Below, one piece after another: positions 1 to 5,704 of a stretch of 5,704 nt of DNA (the stretch's first letter is position 1; each line of letters starts with the position of its first letter). The position numbers and the translations under genes were made by a program. The notes under the pieces were generated by a model. It did no database searches. It saw nothing but the letters and a program-made list of their open reading frames with translations, and was not told the DNA's origin. This DNA comes from Chitinophagaceae bacterium (GTDB taxonomy: Bacteria > Bacteroidota > Bacteroidia > Chitinophagales > Chitinophagaceae), in NCBI GenBank assembly GCA_003151295.1, contig PLXD01000088.1:2445-8148 (forward strand), given 5' to 3'.

Positions 1-928
1 CGAGCACGATCATTGTAAGAATGGCAAATACAATAAGCAGTTTACGGCTGTCGAATAGTTTGAGAAGGACGAGATTGAGCAGGCAACCCAGCGTCATTAA
101 GCCCCAGAACCAGGACACGGCATTAGCCCCCACCGTGAGCGTATCCTTGCCATGATACTGGTGGAGAAATTCCGACATCCAGTCGGATATTCCCTGCTCC
201 ACTCCTACATAACTGAATATCCCCAGAAAGAACAATATGACGACAGGCTTCTTTATCAGTTGCACATGCGCAGCCAGTGTGCCTGCGCGTTCATCTTCGT
301 TGAGAACGACTTTGGGAAATCTCGAGAACAGGACCACAAAGATCATGGCCAGGATCAGAACCAGGAAGATCCAGTACAGGGAGGTCCAGGTATATAGCGG
401 GTTGGTGATCTTTTTCAAAGCAGCAAGGAAGAAATTGATATCGGTGGAAGAGGACCTCAGCCCGGCTTCTACATTCGTATATACGCGGGGGCTCAGGAAA
501 GAAGCCAGCCCGAACAGCAACTGGGCCAGCACGGAGTTAAATGCGAAATGTTCTTCCCCGCCCGAAATACGAAGCAGCGGATTGATCACGACCTGTAACA
601 TAGCCATTCCCATTCCGATCAGGAACAGGGAAAGTAGGCTGATGGTATAACTGGCGAACAAACTGATGAGTGCGGCTCCCAAAAAAGCGACCCCAAAAGA
701 AATGATCATAGCCTTCTTTTCCCCATAGATCTCTATAAACATCCCAGCTGGAATGGACATGACCGCATAGGCTATGAAAAAGGAAAAAGGCAGGAAGGCG
801 ACCGTCGAATAACTTAAATGAAAACTTTGCTGGATATCCGGGATCAGTGCACCCAGGATATTGGTGATAAAGGATATTACGAAAAACGTAAGAAAAACGA
901 TCCCGACCATATAATAATTTCGCTTCAT
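1..928 (-). CDS. FHS-type MFS sugar transporter, 3' end missing
   Basis: This is an inner-membrane major facilitator transporter of the fucose/galactose/glucose:H+ symporter type. The frame is open from the ATG at 928 to the window edge, giving 309 visible residues of a protein that should be about 400 long. It starts MKRNYYMVGIVFLTFFVISF and runs straight into TM1, followed by ITNILGALIPDI, a typical N-terminal signature of this family in Bacteroidota. Alternating hydrophobic segments continue through the first half, then a polar central loop (about residues 200-225, FPKVVLNEDERAG), then second-half helices with YVGVEQGISDW and a conserved-looking SWFWGLMTLGC stretch. The substrate cannot be read from the sequence; a sugar is likely from the family. 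It lies 189 bp downstream of the second GDPD gene, behind a tandem repeat, so it may be the operon's last gene or have its own promoter. An internal ATG at 910 is a possible alternative start. No convincing Shine-Dalgarno sequence precedes either. Confidence 0.92.
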   Translation of the reverse strand, partial: MKRNYYMVGIVFLTFFVISFITNILGALIPDIQQSFHLSYSTVAFLPFSFFIAYAVMSIPAGMFIEIYGEKKAMIISFGVAFLGAALISLFASYTISLLSLFLIGMGMAMLQVVINPLLRISGGEEHFAFNSVLAQLLFGLASFLSPRVYTNVEAGLRSSSTDINFFLAALKKITNPLYTWTSLYWIFLVLILAMIFVVLFSRFPKVVLNEDERAGTLAAHVQLIKKPVVILFFLGIFSYVGVEQGISDWMSEFLHQYHGKDTLTVGANAVSWFWGLMTLGCLLNLVLLKLFDSRKLLIVFAILTMIVL

Positions 929-945
929 TCGAAAAAAGTTTTAAT

Positions 946-1134
946 GAGCTGTGAAATCCTTCTATCCATTCAATCTTTTATCAGTATGATTCTTCCGCCA
1001 ATATAATCTTTTTACCAGTTCAATCGTCCTGCCTGTTCAATCCTTTTGTTTGTTCAATCCTTCTCATCCTTCCATGCAGTCCTTCCTCTTGTGTGGCTCT
1101 TCTACCTATTGGTTCTTCTACCTGTGCAATCCTT
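946..1134 (-). repeat. Degenerate tandem repeat, about 11 units of 17 bp
   Basis: On the plus strand the unit consensus is TACCTGTTCAATCCTT plus one base; on the minus strand it reads AAGGATTGAACAGGTA. The central AATC-like core falls at 955, 972, 988, 1005, 1022, 1039, 1056, 1078, 1095, 1111 and 1128, giving spacings of 17, 16, 17, 17, 17, 17, 22, 17, 16 and 17. Units at 1013, 1030, 1047 and 1119 match the consensus at 13-15 of 16 positions; those at 979, 996, 1069, 1086 and 1102 are much more worn, near half. There are no spacers, so it is not CRISPR. The array occupies nearly the whole gap between the second GDPD gene and the downstream transporter, and its upstream-most unit lies inside the GDPD coding end. 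Each good unit carries TTGAAC on the minus strand. The function is unknown; a relic minisatellite, a set of protein-binding sites or a transcript-level structure are all possible. Confidence 0.75.
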
Positions 1135-2020
1135 TTCTCCTGAGCCACGCTAATAATTGTTCCGGGTAGTTCGTCTGGATAAAATTCGCCTGCGAAGCAT
1201 TCTTCAACAGGCTTTCGAAACCGCTTCCGGTCGATCCGTTGCGAACTGCCTTCTCTTCCAACTCGTCGTATTTACCCAGCGCATTGATCCAGACCCGCAT
1301 GCCCGCCGCCCGGATCCTCCCCATGAGGGTATCACTATAAAACGACTCATCTACATGCACCGCAGGAAATCCCCCCATCCGCAAGATGGCGAGTACATCT
1401 TCGTTCTTATAGGCCCGGGGCATAATAGGCACCCGGTTGTCAAGAACCCTGTAATCCGTGGCTTCCTTATAGTCATAAATGAAGAAAAATACCTGTTGTT
1501 CCATCCCGTATTTTCGTAGAAGACGATAGGTTTCCTGTTTGGCGGACAAGGTTTCCTCTTTGAAATCGATATCGATCAGGATATGGCCTTTTGCCTTTTT
1601 CAGGGCCTCTTCGAAAGTTGGGATCTTCCAGGTGGAAGGCTTTCCGTCCTGCAACAGGCGGAACGACTGCAATTCTTTATAGCTGAGCTCACTGACGGCA
1701 CCTTTACCGGTAGTGGTCCGGTCGATATCCTTATCGTGCATCAATACCAACACCTTATCCCGGGTCTCCCGGACATCCAACTCTACGATATCGATCCCCG
1801 CTTCTATGGCCCTGCCGATGGCAGGCAGGGAGTTTTCGGGGAAAAGGCCATGGTCGTCACGATGAGCGGAGATGAGGATCCTGTCCGGTCGCTTATACAG
1901 GTCCGATAGGATCTGCTTCAGATCGGAGGGTTGGGCCACTGCCGACTGCACCAGGAAGACAAAGGCCGGGAAAAGGACCCGGCATATTCGCTTCCTCGAT
2001 TGAAAAAACATGCGCTCCAT
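1118..2020 (-). CDS. Exported glycerophosphodiester phosphodiesterase family protein (copy 1)
   Basis: A 300-residue GDPD-family protein, expected to hydrolyse glycerophosphodiesters to glycerol-3-phosphate and an alcohol with a divalent metal. Residues 1-29 form a signal peptide (basic RKR near residue 10, hydrophobic core, AVA before Q30), so it should act in the periplasm or beyond. The TIM-barrel motifs are in order: AHRDDH with H53 and R54, PEN with E62, IVELDV with the metal-ligand pair E80 and D82, and MHD with catalytic-type H95, followed by RTTTGKG. A later DFK (D152, K154) sits where many relatives have E-x-K. Near the C-terminus are VWINALG and TNYPEQL, resembling the family's WT-x-N and TD-x-P motifs. 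The usual HRG is HRD here. It starts 20 bp after the first GDPD gene, so the two are very likely cotranscribed. ATG codons at 2020 and 2011 are both possible starts; neither has a clear ribosome site. The substrate is not readable. The last codons overlap the tandem repeat. Confidence 0.91.
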   Translation of the reverse strand: MERMFFQSRKRICRVLFPAFVFLVQSAVAQPSDLKQILSDLYKRPDRILISAHRDDHGLFPENSLPAIGRAIEAGIDIVELDVRETRDKVLVLMHDKDIDRTTTGKGAVSELSYKELQSFRLLQDGKPSTWKIPTFEEALKKAKGHILIDIDFKEETLSAKQETYRLLRKYGMEQQVFFFIYDYKEATDYRVLDNRVPIMPRAYKNEDVLAILRMGGFPAVHVDESFYSDTLMGRIRAAGMRVWINALGKYDELEEKAVRNGSTGSGFESLLKNASQANFIQTNYPEQLLAWLRRKGLHR

Positions 2021-2040
2021 TTAAATAGGTTAATAGATTA

Positions 2041-2889
2041 TTAACGCACCCCCTCTTTCTTTAAATATTCCACCAGGGCGGCCGGATGATCGGACTGCAT
2101 ACCCTGCACTTTTTCGGCCAATGCCTTCTCCCAGGTCGCCGGACCTTCATCCTTCTGCTGAACATCCAGCCATACGGCGATATGTCTTTGCCTGAAAAGA
2201 CTGTAAATATCCGTACCGTACTGCCCTATCGAACCGTCAACACCCACGATCGGATAACGGTCCAGGAAGGCGGCAATCCCGGCGGAATCCTTTATCTCGT
2301 CGGGGATACTGGTAATGATGGGCATAGCGGGCGCAACCTTACCCCATGCTGTTATCTGTTCAAGGCTATTGGCATATACCACGATATGCTTCTCCATCCC
2401 TGCCTTTTTGATCATGGCATAGGTCAAGCCCGGGTCTGCCTCTTTAAAATCAAGATAAATATTTACTTTATGGCTGCACAGGGCCAGCACTTCCTGGAAA
2501 GAAGGAACCCTTACGGCCTGGTTATGCACGGCGTCCCTGATCTCCAATCCCCGGATCGTGGCATAGTCCAGGTCCCTGATCGCTCCCTTCCCATTGGTCA
2601 TCCTGTCAACGGTTTCATTGTGCATCACGACCAGGATACCGTCCCGGGCGGTGCGTAGATCCACTTCCACATAATCGACGCCATCATCTATCCCCTGCTG
2701 ATAGGCAAGCAGGGTATTTTCCGGAAGAACGGTATGATCTCCGCGATGGGCGATCACGACATGGCGATGACCGGTAGCGGGTAATGGATTCGATTTCCCT
2801 GTCTGTCCGGTCGTTTGCAGAAAAAATATAGAGAAGACAACGCACAAAAAAGACCCGTTCATCATAATCGTTTTTATTTTTTTACTCAT
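2041..2889 (-). CDS. Exported glycerophosphodiester phosphodiesterase family protein (copy 2)
   Basis: A second GDPD-family protein, 282 residues from the chosen ATG at 2889. That start gives a normal signal peptide (MSKKIK, then a hydrophobic core up to LQTTGQ), whereas the frame can be extended only to a GTG at 2949, which would put 20 polar residues in front of the signal. Motifs in order: AHRGDH (H48, R49), PENT with E57, YVEVDL with E75 and D77, MHN with H90, RMTNGKG, then DFK (D147, K149) and VWLDV with W240. Metal ligands and the two histidines appear intact, but the aspartate after the second histidine is N91, and the C-terminal TD-x-P motif is only QSDHP. It shares layout and the HR-x-DH signature with the downstream neighbour, so the pair looks like an old tandem duplication with strong divergence. 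It follows the sugar transporter gene after 72 bp. Whether it cleaves free glycerophosphodiesters, lipid headgroups or polymeric glycerol phosphate cannot be told from sequence. Confidence 0.9.
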   Translation of the reverse strand: MSKKIKTIMMNGSFLCVVFSIFFLQTTGQTGKSNPLPATGHRHVVIAHRGDHTVLPENTLLAYQQGIDDGVDYVEVDLRTARDGILVVMHNETVDRMTNGKGAIRDLDYATIRGLEIRDAVHNQAVRVPSFQEVLALCSHKVNIYLDFKEADPGLTYAMIKKAGMEKHIVVYANSLEQITAWGKVAPAMPIITSIPDEIKDSAGIAAFLDRYPIVGVDGSIGQYGTDIYSLFRQRHIAVWLDVQQKDEGPATWEKALAEKVQGMQSDHPAALVEYLKKEGVR

Positions 2890-2961
2890 ACTTGCTATTA
2901 TATTATATCCTGATCCTGTTATATCGCGGTCCTCCTGAAAAGCTTGCACCGGACAGGCCTC

Positions 2962-4296
2962 TTAGGTAGTCCGAACCTTGTGTCCTTTATACGCATAAAG
3001 CAGGATAGCCAGGTAGCAGGGTATCACGATCCAATACGCATGATGCTTGTCAAATTTGCCGGCCAGGTATCCGTATAAAAGAGGAAGAATGGCGCCACCG
3101 CCGATGGCCATGATCAGCATGGAGGAAGCGATCTTTGTAAATTTTCCCAGGCCGCTGATCGCCAGTGGCCAGATGGAAGGCCAGATCATCGCATTGGCGA
3201 AACCGCACAGAGAGACAAAAACCACCGAAACTGCTCCGCTGGTCATCAATGCCGTCAGCGCGAAAAAGATGCCCAAAACAGACGAATACCGCAGCGCCTT
3301 CTCCTGGCTCAGGTATTTGGGGATACAGACCGCCCCTACCAGGTACCCGATCAGCATAAAGATCTGTGTGAGGCTGCCAAAATACCTCGATGAAGACAAA
3401 GGAATATGATAGTAGACGCCATAATTGATCACTGTGTCACCCGCGATCACTTCCACACCCACGTAAAGAAAAAGCGTGAGGACTCCCAGCAGAAGGTGAG
3501 GGAACTGAAAGATGCTGGTTTTGGCCTTTCCGCCCTGCGCCAGGGCGGGAACGGTTGCGCCTCCCGGAACTGCCGCCACCGCTGCGATCTCCGCTTCCAT
3601 CATAGCGTCCTCTTCCGGATCGCTGTTTATTTCCGGCAAGCCGGAAAAAAATGCCAGCACAGCCAGCAGGACGAGCACGATCGTAATAATCGCATAGGGA
3701 AGGATCACCCGACGGCCCAGTTCATCCAACAGGACGATACGTTCGGCAGGGCTAAGCAATTTGGCCTGTTCCCCGATCTTGTCGGCGTTTTCAAGTATGA
3801 CGGACCCCAGCACAAGAGGCCCCAAAACAGCCGCAACTCCATTGCACATCCCCATAAAGCTCATTCTTTTGGCGGCGCTTTCGCGCGGGCCCAGGATGGT
3901 CACATAAGGATTGGCCGCTGTCTGCAGCAGGGTCAGCCCCATTCCCTGGACGAAAAGACCTACCAGAAACAAAAGATATTGACGGTTGATGGCTGCCGGA
4001 ATAAATAACAGCGATCCGATAGCCATGAACAGCAGTCCGAGGGAAATCCCCTTTTTATAACCGGTCCTGCTCAGCACCGGAGAAATAGGGATAGCCATGA
4101 TAAAGTAAGAGATGTAAAAAGCAAAAGTCACCAGGTAAGACTCGAAGATATTCAGTTGACAGGCGATCTGCAGATAGGGGATCAATATAGCGCCCAGCCA
4201 GGTCACAAACCCGAAGACAAAAAACAGGATTCCAATAATTACCATGGGGCTGGCAAAGCGTCTGGGCAGGCCAGGTACGGAGCTATCTTCTTGCAT
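2962..4296 (-). CDS. FHS-type MFS sugar transporter paired with murQ
   Basis: A 444-residue, 12-helix-type inner-membrane transporter of the fucose/galactose/glucose:H+ symporter family. Recognisable family features are the first helix region (about 17-40), QTAANPYVTILG at 125-136 leading to FMGMCNGVAAVLGP, and the second-half signature ANAMIWPSIWPLAISGLG (368-385) followed by SSMLIMAIGGGAILP (391-405). The central cytoplasmic loop (about 220-262) is acidic (SDPEED) and then rich in Ala, Gly and Pro. The ATG at 4296 is chosen because it lies 4 bp after the murQ stop; a longer frame to 4380 would run through the murQ end and add a non-hydrophobic extension. No Shine-Dalgarno sequence is visible, fitting translational coupling to murQ. 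Because of this tight pairing, MurNAc or a related amino sugar is the most likely substrate; this is inference, since family members also carry glucose, galactose, fucose and GlcNAc. Confidence 0.93.
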   Translation of the reverse strand: MQEDSSVPGLPRRFASPMVIIGILFFVFGFVTWLGAILIPYLQIACQLNIFESYLVTFAFYISYFIMAIPISPVLSRTGYKKGISLGLLFMAIGSLLFIPAAINRQYLLFLVGLFVQGMGLTLLQTAANPYVTILGPRESAAKRMSFMGMCNGVAAVLGPLVLGSVILENADKIGEQAKLLSPAERIVLLDELGRRVILPYAIITIVLVLLAVLAFFSGLPEINSDPEEDAMMEAEIAAVAAVPGGATVPALAQGGKAKTSIFQFPHLLLGVLTLFLYVGVEVIAGDTVINYGVYYHIPLSSSRYFGSLTQIFMLIGYLVGAVCIPKYLSQEKALRYSSVLGIFFALTALMTSGAVSVVFVSLCGFANAMIWPSIWPLAISGLGKFTKIASSMLIMAIGGGAILPLLYGYLAGKFDKHHAYWIVIPCYLAILLYAYKGHKVRTT

Positions 4297-4300
4297 ATGA

Positions 4301-5116
4301 TTATTTACCGGTCGTTTCTGTATGATCCAATGCTTCTTTAACACTTCCGTATTTGAGCAAAACGGTCTTTGCGTCCGCATAGTCTTTCATGCCCGATTGC
4401 TCCATCAGGATCTTTACGGCCCGGTCTGTGATCTTATCGTTGATCAGTTTCACATGCACCATCCTGTTATCGAGTACCCGTCCCAGTTGTATCATTACGG
4501 TCGTACTGATCATATCGAATATCATCTTCTGCGCCGTCCCGCATTTCATGCGCGTACTGCCACTTAGGAATTCCGGGCCGGTGATGACTTCCACAGGCAG
4601 ATCGGCCTCGGCTGCCGCCTCGGTGGAATGATTACTCGTCAGGCAACCCGTAGTGATCCCATGCAGGCGGCATTGCCGGAGCGATTCCACGACAAAGGGC
4701 GTACTGCCGCTCGCAGTGATGCCCAATACGATATCTTTATCCGAAACCTTGCGTTCCTGTAACATCTTCCAGCCTCCGTCCCGATCGTCCTCCATTTCTT
4801 CCCTCGCTTCGATCAGCCATTCGACCCCTCCCGCCAGTATAGGCTGTACCATCTCCGCGGAAACGCCAAAAGTAGTTGGCAATTCGATCGCATCCAGCAC
4901 AGAAAGTCTCCCCCCGCTGCCGGCCCCAAGATAAAACAGCCTGCCACCGGCTTTCAGCTTCTGTACAATAGAATTAATCAGCTTATTCAACTGGGGCAGC
5001 GCTTTTTCGATAGCGAGCGGAACAATCTTGTCTTCATTATTGATATTGGCAGTAAGCTCTTCAACAGTCATCTTCTCCAGGTGCCTGTATTTCGAAGGTT
5101 GTTCTGTGATCTTCAT
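4301..5116 (-). CDS. murQ: N-acetylmuramic acid 6-phosphate etherase
   Basis: Cytoplasmic SIS-domain lyase that removes the D-lactyl ether from MurNAc-6-phosphate, giving GlcNAc-6-phosphate and D-lactate, the key step in reuse of peptidoglycan muramic acid. The 271-residue protein carries the sugar-phosphate site GAGSGGRLSVLDAIELP (64-80), ITASGSTPFV (133-142) and the family signature SGSTRMKCGTAQK (185-197). By alignment from memory to E. coli MurQ, E78 (in AIELP) and E109 (in EEMED) take the places of the two catalytic glutamates E83 and E114. It is shorter than the roughly 300-residue E. coli protein, missing part of the C-terminal helical region, which I believe is usual in Bacteroidota. 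The ATG at 5116 fits the family N-terminus (TE-PS...L..M) and follows an AGGGAAG stretch. The transporter gene begins 4 bp downstream. No MurNAc kinase is in the window, so its substrate must be phosphorylated by a product encoded elsewhere. Confidence 0.97.
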   Translation of the reverse strand: MKITEQPSKYRHLEKMTVEELTANINNEDKIVPLAIEKALPQLNKLINSIVQKLKAGGRLFYLGAGSGGRLSVLDAIELPTTFGVSAEMVQPILAGGVEWLIEAREEMEDDRDGGWKMLQERKVSDKDIVLGITASGSTPFVVESLRQCRLHGITTGCLTSNHSTEAAAEADLPVEVITGPEFLSGSTRMKCGTAQKMIFDMISTTVMIQLGRVLDNRMVHVKLINDKITDRAVKILMEQSGMKDYADAKTVLLKYGSVKEALDHTETTGK

Positions 5117-5122
5117 ATTATT

Positions 5123-5129
5123 CTTCCCT
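5123..5129 (-). promoter_or_regulatory. Candidate ribosome binding site of murQ
   Basis: On the minus strand AGGGAAG lies 6 bases before the ATG at 5116, with an A/T-only spacer. It is a partial match to a Shine-Dalgarno sequence and supports this start, although ribosome sites in Bacteroidota are generally weak, so the match could be chance. Confidence 0.4.
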
Positions 5130-5206
5130 ATTTAACGGAGAGCTTGTATCTCCCATATGAAAGAGACAATAGTTGCCATTCGATACCCGCCCTGAAAAAT
5201 ATTTTT

Positions 5207-5704
5207 TTAACCTTTTTTAAACGTATAAATTTTAACGGCGCTATTATTGACGCCGAATAACAGCCTCTTAGGATTGCCCCCTACCGATCCCAATTCGAGC
5301 ACACTGCGGATATCATCCCTCAGATTGAGGCCACTCTGAGCCTGCGGCACATACCTGAAATTACCTTTACCGTCGTTTAGCAGGAGCGTCCCATGCCCTG
5401 CCCGGTAGCGCCCAAAACGGATCCTAGTCCACTGATTGCCCCCGGCCAGCACCAGGTCTTTTTTCCCATCCCCGTCAATATCCTCGGCGGCGATCGCATA
5501 TACCGGCCCATACTGGGCCTCCTGGGGAAGGTCCCTTTTAAGGAACCCGGAATCACCCCTGTTCTCCAACCAGATCGAATTCAGGAGCCCGGCTTTGAGC
5601 GGACCGGCATCCTTCAGTTCATCCGGGTTGAAGAGATCCTTTATGGTGGCATCTGCATACTGATGATATTCTATAAATTTTTTCTTTAAGGAGGGGATCT
5701 CACC
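5207..5704 (-). CDS. VCBS/FG-GAP repeat protein, C-terminal fragment
   Basis: The frame is open from the window end to TAA at 5207, giving the last 165 residues of a larger protein whose 5' end is outside. The fragment begins GEIPSLKKKFIEYHQYADAT and contains one clear FG-GAP/VCBS calcium-binding loop, DIDGDGKKD (75-83), followed by LVLAGGN, FGRYRAGHG and the blade-like LLLNDGKGNFRYV (107-119). This combination (a PSLKKKF-YA-AT segment, then AQYGPV-I-DIDGDG and GRY-A-G) resembles, from memory, the C-terminus of the large (about 1,100-residue) VCBS proteins with FG-GAP and UnbV-type domains, often lipoproteins, encoded next to SusC/SusD genes in Chitinophaga and relatives. Those are thought to be surface beta-propeller proteins; their exact role is not settled. 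It ends 90 bp before murQ on the same strand, so read-through into murQ is possible. A start within the fragment (TTG at 5569) is unlikely because the conserved region continues upstream of it. Confidence 0.85.
   Translation of the reverse strand, partial: GEIPSLKKKFIEYHQYADATIKDLFNPDELKDAGPLKAGLLNSIWLENRGDSGFLKRDLPQEAQYGPVYAIAAEDIDGDGKKDLVLAGGNQWTRIRFGRYRAGHGTLLLNDGKGNFRYVPQAQSGLNLRDDIRSVLELGSVGGNPKRLLFGVNNSAVKIYTFKKG

Noticed and set aside
818..1006. Small plus-strand frame of 62 codons running into the repeat gap
   Set aside because: It begins antisense to the transporter's first helices and ends in the repeat region, with no ribosome site or recognisable content.
946..1134. The repeat as a CRISPR array
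   Set aside because: Units adjoin without spacers, are only 17 bp, and are degenerate; no cas genes are present.
1811..1825. Hairpin CCTGCC-GAT-GGCAGG followed by a T-rich stretch, resembling a terminator on the plus strand
   Set aside because: It lies inside the second GDPD gene and encodes the conserved segment just after PENS (LPAIGRAI), so coding constraint explains it.
2086..2658. Long plus-strand open frame (190 codons) opposite the first GDPD gene
   Set aside because: It is antisense to a gene with clear family motifs and its translation shows no recognisable domain or sensible composition. The same holds for the plus-strand frames at 3406-4008, 237-650, 1157-1519, 1583-1909 and 5393-5689.
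2871..2883. T5-A-T7 tract (A-rich on the coding strand) just after the first GDPD start as a phase-variation tract
   Set aside because: The longest run is only 7 bases and encodes the lysines usual at the start of a signal peptide.
5137..5153. Inverted repeat GGAGA/TCTCC with a 7-base loop upstream of murQ as an operator
   Set aside because: Only 5 bp per arm, which is expected by chance; no adjacent regulator gene or second copy supports it.
5195..5208. AT palindrome (aaaaatattttt) at the VCBS stop codon as a terminator
   Set aside because: The palindrome contains no G or C pairs and would form a weak stem; I see no GC-rich hairpin in the 90-bp gap before murQ.

Overview
The window reads as a chromosomal piece of a Bacteroidota genome, most likely a Chitinophagaceae-like or Sphingobacteriales-like member; that placement is inferred from gene content. 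It shows a C-terminal piece of the large FG-GAP/VCBS protein type found beside SusC/SusD genes, transporters of the fucose-galactose-glucose:H+ symporter (FHS) type, little use of Shine-Dalgarno sequences, and moderate GC content. All six genes lie on the minus strand, so transcription runs from high to low coordinates. No tRNA, rRNA, CRISPR array, insertion sequence or phage gene was seen.

In transcription order the layout is: (1) the last 165 codons of a VCBS/FG-GAP surface-type protein (5704-5207, 5' end outside the window); (2) murQ, N-acetylmuramate-6-phosphate etherase (5116-4301); (3) an FHS-type sugar transporter starting 4 bp after murQ (4296-2962); (4) an exported glycerophosphodiester phosphodiesterase (GDPD) family protein (2889-2041); (5) a second, divergent exported GDPD protein 20 bp further on (2020-1118); (6) a 189-bp non-coding gap almost filled by a degenerate tandem repeat of about 17 bp; (7) a second FHS-type transporter (928 to the window start, 3' end missing).

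A working model, which is inference: the murQ-transporter pair imports and breaks down an amino sugar, probably MurNAc. MurQ turns MurNAc-6-phosphate into GlcNAc-6-phosphate and D-lactate. The two exported GDPDs would cleave glycerophosphodiesters in the periplasm or at the surface. If the VCBS fragment marks an upstream SusC/SusD outer-membrane uptake system, the region could be a scavenging locus for bacterial envelope material: peptidoglycan sugars plus glycerol-phosphate-containing polymers or lipid headgroups. No kinase that would make MurNAc-6-phosphate is present in the window.

The most unusual non-coding structure is the repeat at 946-1134. About eleven units are spaced almost exactly 17 bp apart. 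The unit nearest the second GDPD gene coincides with that gene's last five codons and its stop codon, which suggests the array grew from the gene's own 3' end.
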